Below the pieces are notes generated by a model that searched no databases, was not told the DNA's origin, and saw only the letters and a list, made by a program, of their open reading frames with translations. From NCBI GenBank assembly GCA_016712465.1, contig JADJQZ010000001.1, forward strand, positions 5,766,001-5,830,000: a DNA stretch of 64,000 bases, given 5' to 3'. The translations under genes were made by a program, and so were the position numbers. The stretch is from Candidatus Obscuribacter sp. GTDB lineage: Bacteria; Cyanobacteriota; Vampirovibrionia; Obscuribacterales; Obscuribacteraceae. Below, in pieces: positions 16,721 to 25,543 of this stretch. Numbering within the stretch: position 1 is the first letter of the stretch; each line of letters opens with the position of its first letter.

Positions 16721-17851
16721 ATGCAAAAACGAAGAAGACCGGATGGGAACACCGCCGAGTTTCCCGTAGCGCTAATGCTGCTTCTCCTGGTAGGAGTGTT
16801 TCCGGTTCTAGACTTACTGTTTTGCGGTATTGCCGCCTGCTGCACTTATTTTGCCGCCAACCAGATCTGTAATCGCGCCGCTTCCCAGCGCACTTATGCA
16901 GAAGCCCTGAATGCCGCCGCCGACGAAGCCAGGGTCTTCAACAATTCCGGCTTCGCCGCCTTTGCCAGGATGGCCCCCGTCAGCGGCTACAGCGGCAGCG
17001 GCATGGATCTCTTTGTAGCGCAAACCAGCACTGATGTGGGCAACGCCATAAAAAAATGGGGACCAAACACACCCGTGACCGACCCCATAGATAAGAACGC
17101 CTTTGTCTACGAATACGCCACCAAGGTTGAATACGATGTCTCGCCTCTAGTCAAAATGGACGGACTGCCTTTCATATCTTCCATTCCCGGTCTGGGCACT
17201 AACTACAAGCTCTCCATGACCGCCCACAGAGCAGCCGAGTATCCTCTCGGATTGAGCGGACCCGGCAGCGCCCTGGCCCTCAAAGGCGGCAGCGCTCCCA
17301 AAAATCTCAGATCACCGGGCATCCAGACCATGGGTTTTGTGGCCGACCCCGAAAGCGAGGGCTGGAGAACACCAAATATCTACGACATGATCAAACAAAG
17401 CGGTCGAAAAATTGTCACCCAGGATGTTCTAATAATCGACTCCCGCAGCTTTAACTGGACTCCCACCTCCCTTAACGTACCAACCGGCGCCCAAATCTGG
17501 GTCGACTACAAGGCAGACGGCGCCTGGAATGTGAAGCCCAGTGATTCGCCGGTCGACTTCGACGCAAACGGTCAAACTATCTGTCCGGATTCACCCTTCC
17601 CCTGCGGAATGATGATAGGCAAGGTAGGCTTGAACGGTTCACCCTTTGCCCTGGGCGTTGATCAGTGGAACTTCCCCCTACCTGGAAGCGGCACTCTTTA
17701 CATGGGCTGTAAGGAGGGCTCAAATGGAATCACTCCCTCCAGCATCGGCTTATCAGAGCCGGGTCAGCCGCAGCCGCCTCTGGCAGGAACCTATGGCGAC
17801 CGCGCAGATAACAGAGGCACCATGACTGTCAGGGTAATCATCACCCAATGA
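16721..17851 (+). CDS. TadE-like pilus/pseudopilin protein
   Basis: 377 residues opening with the typical TadE arrangement: basic MQKRRRPDG, then a hydrophobic stem FPVALMLLLLVGVFPVLDLL. A long extracytoplasmic region rich in Gly, Pro and Asn follows. Tad minor pseudopilins of this kind are exported and built into or onto Flp pili. The frame can be extended upstream to a GTG at 16607, adding 38 polar residues before the stem. I prefer the ATG at 16721 because it reproduces the family layout. Its stop overlaps the next start (ATGA), so the two are coupled. It is much longer than classical TadE (about 150-200 residues). Confidence 0.7.
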   Translation: MQKRRRPDGNTAEFPVALMLLLLVGVFPVLDLLFCGIAACCTYFAANQICNRAASQRTYAEALNAAADEARVFNNSGFAAFARMAPVSGYSGSGMDLFVAQTSTDVGNAIKKWGPNTPVTDPIDKNAFVYEYATKVEYDVSPLVKMDGLPFISSIPGLGTNYKLSMTAHRAAEYPLGLSGPGSALALKGGSAPKNLRSPGIQTMGFVADPESEGWRTPNIYDMIKQSGRKIVTQDVLIIDSRSFNWTPTSLNVPTGAQIWVDYKADGAWNVKPSDSPVDFDANGQTICPDSPFPCGMMIGKVGLNGSPFALGVDQWNFPLPGSGTLYMGCKEGSNGITPSSIGLSEPGQPQPPLAGTYGDRADNRGTMTVRVIITQ

Positions 17852-19473
17852 GAAAACAGTCTACAGCCACTCGCAGAAGAAGCGGCAACATACTGATCTT
17901 TGCCATTGCCGCGCTGTCAGTACTGGTTGCTATCGGCGCTGTATACGGCGTGAACTTGACACGCTTCATGGGCGCCCATCAAGAGCAAGTTTCCGCCGTG
18001 GAAAGTGCGGCACTGGTGGCAGCAAGAGACCTGGAAAAAATCGTGGTGGATGACCCCTTTGTGGGCCTGGTCTCCCTCGCGACTTTTCCACCCACCGGCA
18101 AAGGAACCCTGGCACAGGATGATTTCTACATGCCGGTGCAGGGCATCAACAGTTTGCTGGCCACAGTTAGACTGGAAACCGTGCTGGCGGACAAATTCGA
18201 CGACGAGACCTTGCGAAGACTGGCCAAACGAGACTACGATCTGGCCACGCAAGCAAGGGTAAGATTGGTAGACGTTCTTAAAAGCGCAATAGTAAAAGAC
18301 GGCTTCGGCTATGACTATGACGGCAATAAAGTTGAGCCCCTCAAAGACGCAGAAGCAGCCTATTTAGCAGCCAGTCAGCGAATGGCCGCCGGCAAGACCA
18401 CCCTGGTCAAAGACTCCATAAGTCTGGAACTCGGTCTCATAGACGGTCTGGTGACAAACACTCGCGTCCCCAATCCCAGTACCTTTGCAGAGATGGAAGA
18501 TACCGCTCAACAGAGCGGCTTCTACCGGGCCTACGTCAATGTACCATTCAAGAATTACAACTTCGTCTTCGCTGGAATTTCCGACGGCACCAACCTGGTA
18601 GACGGCAAACTATTCAAGTTGACAGAGCCCGCTCTACCCTATGTAATTCCATCAATCATTCGCTGCCATGCCGATCAATTGTACGAAGATCCAAATCCCG
18701 GTCACGCCTCGGAAGCACACACGGTACACGTCTCAGCCTGCGCTCAGCCAGGAAGCCTGGGGGACACCAAACCCTCAGCCGGGGTGCTCAGTCTCACCTT
18801 CCCCAGCGGCGCCATACCGGAGATAACCACACTACATGCACTCTTGATGGAGCCCCAAATAGTCACCAGCCCCAGCGATGTCACCCAGGCACCCATGACC
18901 GGCGATTCTCCGCCTGAAACACCGGTACAAATCAAGGTGCCAATCGTCAACGATGACCACGCCCCTGTCGGACAATTGATGCGCATAGCCTTCTTTGACT
19001 GGGTTAGAAGGGCCGGGCCGAATATGAATGTTCAGAGCCTGCTTGACGCCCTCGACACCCCCTTGAGCGACAGCGCCCAACCCCACCGTGAGCTCTTCAT
19101 GCACAGAGCCGACGGCACTATCACCCATACCACCAGACCACAAGATCCAGCCGTCAGCTTGCCAATCAGCGACAGACAATTCTACGCCGCATCCGGATTG
19201 GCACTGCATAGCAATGACACCTTCAGTTACGACTTTTATATCCGCGATTACTGCTTCCAACCCGGTCGCACAAACGGCGGCAAGCACGGCGGCGAGCCCC
19301 TGGGAGACGCACCGCCCACACCACCACCACCGGTACCAGGCGACCCACCCCTGGCCCTGGATGAATATCCGGCTCTCATCAGCGCCTTTCCAACCGGTCC
19401 CGGCGGCGGCGCCAACCGACCGACTTACAATAACCCCGGCGTAGCCGTAGACTTCAGACTGGAGCGCAGATAG
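17848..19473 (+). CDS. TadG-like pilus assembly protein
   Basis: 541 residues. The N-terminus has the TadG/putative Flp-pilus signature: basic RKQSTATRRRSGNILI, then hydrophobic FAIAALSVLVAIGAVYGVN, then AALVAARDLE. The remainder is a long extracellular region ending in a Pro-rich stretch (PPTPPPPVPGDPPLAL). There is no clear von Willebrand A domain, so it is TadG-like only at the N-terminus. It overlaps the TadE-like gene by 4 nt and is followed 10 nt later by a small CPXCG protein gene. No tadA/B/C ATPase or platform gene is in the window. Confidence 0.7.
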   Translation: MRKQSTATRRRSGNILIFAIAALSVLVAIGAVYGVNLTRFMGAHQEQVSAVESAALVAARDLEKIVVDDPFVGLVSLATFPPTGKGTLAQDDFYMPVQGINSLLATVRLETVLADKFDDETLRRLAKRDYDLATQARVRLVDVLKSAIVKDGFGYDYDGNKVEPLKDAEAAYLAASQRMAAGKTTLVKDSISLELGLIDGLVTNTRVPNPSTFAEMEDTAQQSGFYRAYVNVPFKNYNFVFAGISDGTNLVDGKLFKLTEPALPYVIPSIIRCHADQLYEDPNPGHASEAHTVHVSACAQPGSLGDTKPSAGVLSLTFPSGAIPEITTLHALLMEPQIVTSPSDVTQAPMTGDSPPETPVQIKVPIVNDDHAPVGQLMRIAFFDWVRRAGPNMNVQSLLDALDTPLSDSAQPHRELFMHRADGTITHTTRPQDPAVSLPISDRQFYAASGLALHSNDTFSYDFYIRDYCFQPGRTNGGKHGGEPLGDAPPTPPPPVPGDPPLALDEYPALISAFPTGPGGGANRPTYNNPGVAVDFRLERR

Positions 19474-19482
19474 CCACAGTCA

Positions 19483-19665
19483 ATGCTCGAAGAACATTAT
19501 TTTGAATGCCCCTACTGCTGGGAGAACATATCGATGCTGCTTGACTTGAGCGGCGGCGCCCAGTCTTACATTGAAGACTGTGAGGTTTGTTGCAATCCCA
19601 TCCGCATTAGTTATGATGTAGAAGACGAACAATTAATCGACTTCCGCGCGGATCAATACGGTTAG
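19483..19665 (+). CDS. CPXCG-motif small cysteine-rich protein
   Basis: 60 residues with paired cysteines: CPYCWE near the N-terminus and CEVCCNPI in the middle, with the end EDEQLIDFRADQYG. This matches the Cys_rich_CPXG family of about 60-residue proteins common in many bacteria, probably a zinc ribbon. The function is not established. It sits between the TadG-like gene and a secreted protein gene with gaps of about 10 nt, so it is likely part of that transcript. Confidence 0.85.
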   Translation: MLEEHYFECPYCWENISMLLDLSGGAQSYIEDCEVCCNPIRISYDVEDEQLIDFRADQYG

Positions 19666-19675
19666 CACAAACACC

Positions 19676-20881
19676 ATGCAAATCCCCAGACCGGCACTTC
19701 GGTCCGGTACCATAACCTTATACGCCCTGGTGGCACTGCTGCTATTGACTGGTCAGCCACCGGATGCCGCCGCTCAGGCATGTCAACTACCGCCACCATC
19801 GGCACTACCACCGCCGCCGCTTCCGGAAGGCATGCAAGCGCCCGTGCAAACCTTCACTGAAGAAGATCGCCAAACTATCGAAGCACACAAATTGCTGGAG
19901 GAAGCTCTAACACTTGGCAGAGCCGGCGATCGACAAAAGGAGCTGGAGTTACTCAAACAGGCAGAGAAGCTAGCTTCAAAGCCGCTCCTGGCAGACCGCT
20001 CCGAGTATGGCTTTATCTACGGCGATCTGGGTCGCTGGAGCGAAGCCATAAAGGAATTTGATTCCTACTTTGAGAAGGAAGGTGCCTATGCACCCAGAAA
20101 CATAATGGTCGTCGATTATTTGATCAAACATAGCAAAGCAGATGTAGCACTACGCTTCAGTAGAACTCTGAGCAAACTTGCACCAACTGCCGAGTTATTG
20201 GACTGCCGCAGTCGTGCGCTGGCGGCTTGCGGACGAAAGGACGAGGCAGCGGCCATGCACGAGAAGGCGCTGCGTCTGGCAGCTTTGAATCTGCATAGCC
20301 CTCTTTGTCAAGGCGTTAATGAGTTACAAGCACCGGCAGGAGCGCAAGGCCTTCCATCAAACCGACAAGACCTCGAAGCTCTCATGTTCAGGCTGGCCAC
20401 CCTGAACAAACCTCCTTCCTATTTCAAGCTGGAAAGGCTCCTGGATGAAAAAGTTTCACCACCCATTATTCAGACGGTGGACCACCGTCTCTACGCCGAA
20501 CATTATTGCTTCGATGGAGCGTCCTCACGCTTTTGCAGAATCATTCATTCCTATCCAAGTCCCGGTTCCGAAGAAACTCTCTTCATCGAACTGAGCCCGG
20601 CTAATTTTCTGGTGCGGACAAGTGACTTGAATAGCTTTCTTGCAAATACTTCGCAGTTCGAAGCAGAGCCAACTGCACCTTCAGACAAGCCGGATCAAGC
20701 TCCAAATGACTCTCCGGCGCAGACACGAGTTATCTACAGCAAAAACAGAGCCTCGCGCATCGAACTAATCACTACTTTAGATTCGCGGAACATCTTAAAC
20801 GCCATCTCCGTAAGCTGGCCGCCCTACCAGGAGCGAACCAGTGAAATGCCGGCACCGCCGACGGCTACCGCACCCCAATAA
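19676..20881 (+). CDS. secreted TPR-like protein
   Basis: 401 residues. The N-terminal signal peptide is TITLYALVALLLLTGQPPDA with a probable cleavage after AAAQA. A Pro-rich stretch follows, then two or three helical repeats of TPR type (EALTLGRAGDRQKELELLKQ, GDLGRWSEAIKEFDSYFEKE, ALAACGRKDEAAAMHEKALR). The C-terminal 180 residues are mixed alpha/beta with no known motif and a Pro/Ala tail. It ends tail-to-tail with queE, overlapping by 17 nt. Confidence 0.75.
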   Translation: MQIPRPALRSGTITLYALVALLLLTGQPPDAAAQACQLPPPSALPPPPLPEGMQAPVQTFTEEDRQTIEAHKLLEEALTLGRAGDRQKELELLKQAEKLASKPLLADRSEYGFIYGDLGRWSEAIKEFDSYFEKEGAYAPRNIMVVDYLIKHSKADVALRFSRTLSKLAPTAELLDCRSRALAACGRKDEAAAMHEKALRLAALNLHSPLCQGVNELQAPAGAQGLPSNRQDLEALMFRLATLNKPPSYFKLERLLDEKVSPPIIQTVDHRLYAEHYCFDGASSRFCRIIHSYPSPGSEETLFIELSPANFLVRTSDLNSFLANTSQFEAEPTAPSDKPDQAPNDSPAQTRVIYSKNRASRIELITTLDSRNILNAISVSWPPYQERTSEMPAPPTATAPQ

Positions 20882-21566
20882 TCTTATGGGTTTGGAGCGT
20901 TAGCCTGTAGCCGAACTTAAGCGCGGATTCAATGCAGGCAGCCTGATTGGCAGCGTTTCTTTTCTCGTCCTGCTCGTCCATAGGCATCACATAAACAGCG
21001 GCTTCCCCCTCCGGACGAGCAATAAAATCCGGTCTGCCGCTAGTGCGTGTCGAACCGCCGGGCAAGCCGTCTTCTTCTTCAACCTCGCCGGCTTTGATTA
21101 CATACTTGTATGCAGAGATATGAGGCACAAGATCGTTATTGAGGGCGGCAGTCTTGGGGCTGCAAACCACATGCAAATTCTCGCACCAGGGCAGATCGAC
21201 ATAGAGAGTGCCGTTGGTTTCGATCTGAACGGTCAGATCAAGATCCAGCAAGGCTTTCACCAGGATCTGGATGTTCTGCCGAAAAGGCTCACCGCCAGTT
21301 AAAACCACCAGCTTACAACTCTTCCCCAGGGCAGCTTGAACTTTGGACATCAGTTCATTCAGCGAAGGTCGCCAGGTAGATGATTCAAAATCAGTATCAC
21401 AGAAATAGCAGGGCAAATTGCAGCCGGAAAGACGCACAAACACAGCCGGATGCCCCGAGAAAGGCCCTTCCCCTTGCAGGGTGTAAAACACCTCCTGCAC
21501 CCAGAGCTCACCACCGTCGAACTGGGGAGCGACTTCTTGCTTGCGGATGGGATTAGCTCCGAGCAT
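20865..21566 (-). CDS. queE: 7-carboxy-7-deazaguanine synthase QueE
   Basis: A radical SAM enzyme converting 6-carboxy-tetrahydropterin to 7-carboxy-7-deazaguanine in queuosine/preQ0 synthesis. The 233-residue protein has EVFYTLQGEGPFSGHPAVFV and the family's cluster site CNLPCYFCDTDF (CX3CX2C), then LTGGEPF for SAM binding and VQIETNGTLY. Length and motifs are normal. It is the last gene of the queF-queC-queD-queE group and overlaps queD by 14 nt. Confidence 0.95.
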   Translation of the reverse strand: MLGANPIRKQEVAPQFDGGELWVQEVFYTLQGEGPFSGHPAVFVRLSGCNLPCYFCDTDFESSTWRPSLNELMSKVQAALGKSCKLVVLTGGEPFRQNIQILVKALLDLDLTVQIETNGTLYVDLPWCENLHVVCSPKTAALNNDLVPHISAYKYVIKAGEVEEEDGLPGGSTRTSGRPDFIARPEGEAAVYVMPMDEQDEKRNAANQAACIESALKFGYRLTLQTHKIIGVR

Positions 21567-22101
21567 ACTCTACCTCGGCAAAGCAATTCTCGGTTTCCCA
21601 GAGCACTACCTTGGTCAGCTTGACGCCGCTACCTTCAAGCAGTCGGGGAGCCAGATCTTTCAAAATGAAGCGAGCCATGTTCTCGGCGGTAGGATTGGTA
21701 TCGAGCAGGAAGAGTTTCTGCTCGGGGAAACGAGAGAGGGCTGCCACGGCTTCCTCATCCTCTTTGAAAAGAATGAAACCATGGTCCCAGTTGTCTTCCA
21801 ACCAGGGATTAAAGAGCTGCTTCAACTTGCCGAAATCCACAACACGCCCCAGGGAATCGAGTCCATCCTGATGAGAAGCATCGTCGGCTTCTGCTGTGGC
21901 ATGCAAAAACAGCACATAATTGTGTCCGTGCAAATTAGCACACTTACTCTCGTGCTTATAAACTCTATGGCCGGCACAGAATTGCAGCCTGCGCACAGCC
22001 GAAACCGTCAAAGCAGAATCTTGCTTGCCGGAGGAAAGACTTGAGACTTCCCCCATTTCCATTGCACCACCTGCGCTACCACGCCCCGCACTCATCAGCA
22101 C
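21553..22101 (-). CDS. queD: 6-carboxy-5,6,7,8-tetrahydropterin synthase QueD
   Basis: A PTPS-fold enzyme acting on dihydroneopterin triphosphate, the first dedicated step to 7-deazaguanines after GTP cyclohydrolase. Zinc ligands appear in CAGHRVY and LHGHNYVL, the catalytic Cys in SKCANLHGH, and the conserved Asp-His pair in NWDHGFILF; TAENMARFIL is also typical. At 182 residues it is longer than the usual 120-150. The extra N-terminal 35 residues are Ser/Gly-rich, so a later start is possible. It is 6 nt downstream of queC. Confidence 0.94.
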   Translation of the reverse strand: MLMSAGRGSAGGAMEMGEVSSLSSGKQDSALTVSAVRRLQFCAGHRVYKHESKCANLHGHNYVLFLHATAEADDASHQDGLDSLGRVVDFGKLKQLFNPWLEDNWDHGFILFKEDEEAVAALSRFPEQKLFLLDTNPTAENMARFILKDLAPRLLEGSGVKLTKVVLWETENCFAEVEYARS

Positions 22102-22107
22102 TTCACC

Positions 22108-22806
22108 TCAACGCCTGGCTTCAGCCAGGGCTCTTCCCAATAGCGGATCTTCCAACCCGGCTTCCGAGAACCCTTTATGACGCAAGAGGCAAGAATGACA
22201 TTCACCGCAGGGCGGATAGAACCCTTCATAGCAGGTGGTACTGAAGGAAAGAGCCTCCATGCAGCCTTCCAGCGAAGCAGCCAGTTCCACAGTCGCCTTT
22301 TTGGTCAGGTGCATAAGCGGTGTCTCTATCTTCAAAGGTCTCTCAAGACCGCTGGCCAGAGCCGCTTCCAACTTAACGACAAAATCTTCGCGGCAGTCGG
22401 GATAACCGCCGTAATCTTGCTGAGCCACACCCACCACAATGGTGTCGCAACCCAGTACGTAAGCCCGGTTAGCCGCCACCGTAAAGAACAAAATATTGCG
22501 TCCCGGCACAAAAGTTTGAGCCAGCCCGCCTGGCTCCGAGCCTGGCAGAGTATTGCAATCCGAGAAATGATCCACAGCCAGACTGTGGTCGGTGAGCGGA
22601 CTGAGACCTTTGAAGATTGGTCCGAGATCTATGACCTCATGCTGAACAGCAGCCATTTCTGCAATTTTGCGCGCGCTTTCAATCTCACGACGATGCCGCT
22701 GGGCGTAATCGAATGTGACGGCGAAAACTTTGTTATATCGGGCTTTTGCCCAGTAGAGACAGGTAGTACTATCCTGCCCACCGGAAAAAACAACCAGGGC
22801 GCTCAT
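22108..22806 (-). CDS. queC: 7-cyano-7-deazaguanine synthase QueC
   Basis: An ATP-dependent enzyme making preQ0 from 7-carboxy-7-deazaguanine and ammonia. The PP-loop VVFSGGQDSTTCLYWA is at the N-terminus, then VTFDYAQRHRREIESA and FVPGRNILF. The C-terminal zinc site is CYEGFYPPCGECHSCLLR. At 232 residues its length is typical. It sits between queF (95-nt gap) and queD (6 nt). Confidence 0.96.
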   Translation of the reverse strand: MSALVVFSGGQDSTTCLYWAKARYNKVFAVTFDYAQRHRREIESARKIAEMAAVQHEVIDLGPIFKGLSPLTDHSLAVDHFSDCNTLPGSEPGGLAQTFVPGRNILFFTVAANRAYVLGCDTIVVGVAQQDYGGYPDCREDFVVKLEAALASGLERPLKIETPLMHLTKKATVELAASLEGCMEALSFSTTCYEGFYPPCGECHSCLLRHKGFSEAGLEDPLLGRALAEARR

Positions 22807-22901
22807 TTATGCCAGTCCTTAAGCAACTGCTTGAAAATCTACCGAAAGATTTTACCAGAGGCTAAGGCAGTCTACGGACGGGCGTCTTAAGCTCTTAACA
22901 A

Positions 22902-23390
22902 TTAACCCTTGGCAGGGCGGGTCTTCTTCGCTTTACCGGACGGCAACGGCTTGCCGCTGCTCTCGTAGCGAGCCACCGGCCAGAAAGGAATACCGCCCCT
23001 GGGTGTAAAGCGCCCTTCCACCGTCAATGAGAGGGGTTTCAGCTTGTCGATCAGGTCATTGGCAATGCGATTGACGCAAGCCTCATGAAACTCTGGAAAC
23101 TGACGAAATGCCCCCAGGTACAGCTTCAGCGATTTGCTCTCGACACAAAGCCGGTCCGGTCTGTAGTCAATAACAATGGTCGCAAAATCAGGCTGCCCGG
23201 TGATGGGGCAGACCGTCGTAAATTCGGGAGCTTCGATATGAATAGTGCCGATGACATCATGGCGGTTCGCCTTCTTATCAGCGAAGGGACTATCAAAAAC
23301 CTCAAGAATAGCCGGGTCTGGATTATCGTAATTTTGCTTCTCTTTAGCAGTGGCTTTGCCGAGATTCTTAAACTGACTTTTCTTTGACAT
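22902..23390 (-). CDS. queF: NADPH-dependent 7-cyano-7-deazaguanine reductase QueF
   Basis: Reduces preQ0 to preQ1. This is the short, single-domain (type I) form, about 162 residues. The catalytic Cys is in FTTVCPITGQPDFA; the substrate Glu is in the CVESKSLKLYLGAFR segment; FHEACVNRI follows. A basic tail ends the protein. The frame is open to 23432, but the ATG at 23390 gives the usual start MSKKSQFKNLG. I see no preQ1 riboswitch pattern in the 80 bp upstream. As the first gene of the group it probably sets expression of the pathway. Confidence 0.93.
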   Translation of the reverse strand: MSKKSQFKNLGKATAKEKQNYDNPDPAILEVFDSPFADKKANRHDVIGTIHIEAPEFTTVCPITGQPDFATIVIDYRPDRLCVESKSLKLYLGAFRQFPEFHEACVNRIANDLIDKLKPLSLTVEGRFTPRGGIPFWPVARYESSGKPLPSGKAKKTRPAKG

Positions 23391-23470
23391 TGGTAGTTGA
23401 CCGTTTTCTCCAGGGTCTGTTAATTCAACCAAAAAACCAACGCCCCCGGCATGCTAATGAGAGTTTCCTC

Positions 23471-24289
23471 ATGCTTTTATATAGGGATGTGCTTCGGCGA
23501 TCTAAATTCTCGGCAATTCTTGAGGCAAAATCCTTGTTCAAAAGCTTCTCAGTTAGCGTATTAACAATTCTCAGCCTATGGATAACCATAAGCCCAGCCC
23601 ATTCACTGCCGCGAAAAACCTATTTCAAGTCATCCGGCAAAAGCATAGCTGTAGACTGGTTCTACCCAGAGAAATTAGCGACCCTTACTCGGGTTGATAC
23701 AAAACAATCCACACCTATTGTAATCATTCTGCACGGCGCCGGCGGCTTAGGAACAGACAGCGGCGATGGATTCTTCCAACAATTAGCTCAGGAACTAACC
23801 AGGCAGGGTAACAGTTGCGCCATTGTGCACTATATGGACCAGACCAATATGCAGGCAGCAGATGCCGTCGCTCTAGCGAAGCACTTTGGCACCTGGCTGA
23901 AAACAGTCAGGGACGCCACATCCTACATACTGGAGCTTCCCATTGCCGACAAGAACAATGTCAACATACTGGGACATAGTCTGGGAGCCCAATTGGCTCT
24001 TCACACAGCAGATGGTAATCCAAAGCTTGCATCGGTAGTGGATATGGCAGGCAGCTTTGTCTTACCAACCGGGGCGATAAAAGCCATGCCACCAATATTG
24101 GTATTACATGGAACCAAAGACACCACGGTGCCACTGAGCAGAGAGCGCCAACTTATCAACGTCCTCAAACGCACAAACAGCAACTATGAAGAACATATAC
24201 TGAGTGGAGTCGATCATTCTTTCTCAGGTGTAAGCTTTGACACCCTCACAACAATCATCAATGCATTTCTGATCAAACACAGGCGGTAG
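23471..24289 (+). CDS. secreted alpha/beta hydrolase
   Basis: About 272 residues from the ATG at 23471 (MLLYRDVLRR). The frame is open from 23384, but that region overlaps the queF start. A signal peptide (SVSVLTILSLWITISPAHS) is followed by an alpha/beta-hydrolase fold: HGAGGLG oxyanion region, nucleophile elbow GHSLGAQ, acid in HGTKDTTVP, and catalytic His in GVDHSFSG. It is of the dienelactone-hydrolase/prolyl-peptidase-like type, and the substrate cannot be told. It is divergent from queF. Confidence 0.85.
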   Translation: MLLYRDVLRRSKFSAILEAKSLFKSFSVSVLTILSLWITISPAHSLPRKTYFKSSGKSIAVDWFYPEKLATLTRVDTKQSTPIVIILHGAGGLGTDSGDGFFQQLAQELTRQGNSCAIVHYMDQTNMQAADAVALAKHFGTWLKTVRDATSYILELPIADKNNVNILGHSLGAQLALHTADGNPKLASVVDMAGSFVLPTGAIKAMPPILVLHGTKDTTVPLSRERQLINVLKRTNSNYEEHILSGVDHSFSGVSFDTLTTIINAFLIKHRR

Positions 24290-24290
24290 A

Positions 24291-24476
24291 GTGCTTGATG
24301 AAGCAACAAAGGAGTACGCCAGAGCACTAGCGCAAAGCGACTCACAAGCATACTATGAACGAGGTCTTTGCCTTCGCGCTCACCCGCACTTGGGTCGAGG
24401 CACTGCCTATGCCAGACTCGGCAAGTATAAGCTGGTCAATAAAGATTTCGATGAGGACACCAGGCAAATGTCATAG
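24291..24476 (+). CDS. short TPR-like fragment
   Basis: 61 codons from a GTG 1 nt after the hydrolase stop. The sequence reads like part of a TPR repeat pair (EYARALAQSDSQAYYERGLC, then RGTAYARLGKY and DFDED). It lacks a full domain and may be a decayed or truncated gene. Translation coupled to the upstream stop is possible. Confidence 0.35.
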   Translation: MLDEATKEYARALAQSDSQAYYERGLCLRAHPHLGRGTAYARLGKYKLVNKDFDEDTRQMS

Positions 24477-24559
24477 GTCGCCTTCTTTCCTATGGGAAAG
24501 AGTCACTCATAATAGCCCCAAATCCGGCATCCATAAATCAGCAAAATCATATTGCCTAC

Positions 24560-25213
24560 CTACATCTCGATGGTCTCATCATCCACACAGCGCCCGGGAG
24601 TATCAGTCAAAAGCAAACGCCAGCGCATCTCAAACGGGTAAGGAACAGGCAATGACTCTTCAGTCGCTTTACCTTGAACCTGCGACCACCAGGCAAAATC
24701 TCCATGCCTCTGGGATGTATGTTTCTCCCAGCCACTCCATTCATTCGGCGTCTGGTCGACAATGGCAGGAAAGGCAAAGATTTCCATGGGCTCCTTGACA
24801 GAACGACCTTCAGCATCGACTTGATCTACGGTTATACCAAAGCCGCGCTTCCCGTTCAGGTCGTCCTTGTTTATATGGCTCTTCCACTGCCAGACTCGAT
24901 AGCCGCCTAAAACCACAAACTTTTCCGGGCTGAGATTACCCGTACCGCAGCCACCGGGATCAAAGTCTGTACAGTGCAGACACGCTCCATGCTCGCCGCT
25001 CATGAGCGGCACCGGCAAGTGACGCTCGCTGCTTACACGAAGTTGCACCTGCCGCTGCAACCAGAGCTTAGTGTGTAAATCATAAACGCTGAATCCATGA
25101 CCAACTTTGACAGGTACATAACGAGGCGGGGCAGACCGGCCTTTGCCAAATGCAGCCATCGTCAAAAGGAATGAAGACAAAAAAAGAACTATCAAAAGGA
25201 TCGGCTGTCTCAA
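24560..25213 (-). CDS. secreted protein of unknown function
   Basis: 217 residues. The TTG start at 25213 is supported by GAGGGGG 6-7 nt upstream and gives a clean signal peptide (PILLIVLFLSSFLLTMAAFG). The mature part contains a cysteine-rich loop (HGACLHCTDFDPGGCGTG) and many aromatic residues (RVWQWKSH, WSGWEKHT). No family is recognised. It is tail-to-tail with the short TPR fragment. Confidence 0.65.
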   Translation of the reverse strand: MRQPILLIVLFLSSFLLTMAAFGKGRSAPPRYVPVKVGHGFSVYDLHTKLWLQRQVQLRVSSERHLPVPLMSGEHGACLHCTDFDPGGCGTGNLSPEKFVVLGGYRVWQWKSHINKDDLNGKRGFGITVDQVDAEGRSVKEPMEIFAFPAIVDQTPNEWSGWEKHTSQRHGDFAWWSQVQGKATEESLPVPYPFEMRWRLLLTDTPGRCVDDETIEM

Positions 25214-25543
25214 CTATGCCCCCTCTGGAAAAGACGGACTGAAAAGGAGAGCTCCCCATCTGTACTCATCTCTAGCTGTCCTTGACCGTTCACCAGCCAT
25301 TCAGGTCGGTATTTACCCCTACCTGACGGCATACCGAAGCAGATTAGGATGTCACGCAGAGAGTAAATATTTGTTAGACGGTTTGCCTCATTAAGAGCGC
25401 ATGCTGAGAACCCTCATTTAATCCCAGGCAGGTCCCGAACGCCATTAAATGGCATACTTCGTAAATTTACCCTAGCCACTGCGAAGAACCTTGGGTAAAT
25501 TCTAATTCCACCGCCGAGCATTCAAAAAATCTGGAGGACCAAG
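25214..25543. other. intergenic region, nothing recognised
   Basis: About 330 bp between two divergent genes. It must carry promoters for both, but no clear sites could be assigned. The inverted pair ggtaaattta / taaatttacc does not occur, though two similar gtaaattt/gggtaaatt tracts lie at about 25452-25502 near the rightward start. No coding frame is convincing. Confidence 0.4.

Noticed and set aside
23391..23520. preQ1 riboswitch upstream of queF
   Set aside because: No stem followed by the A-rich tail with the required pseudoknot pairing was found on the queF strand.
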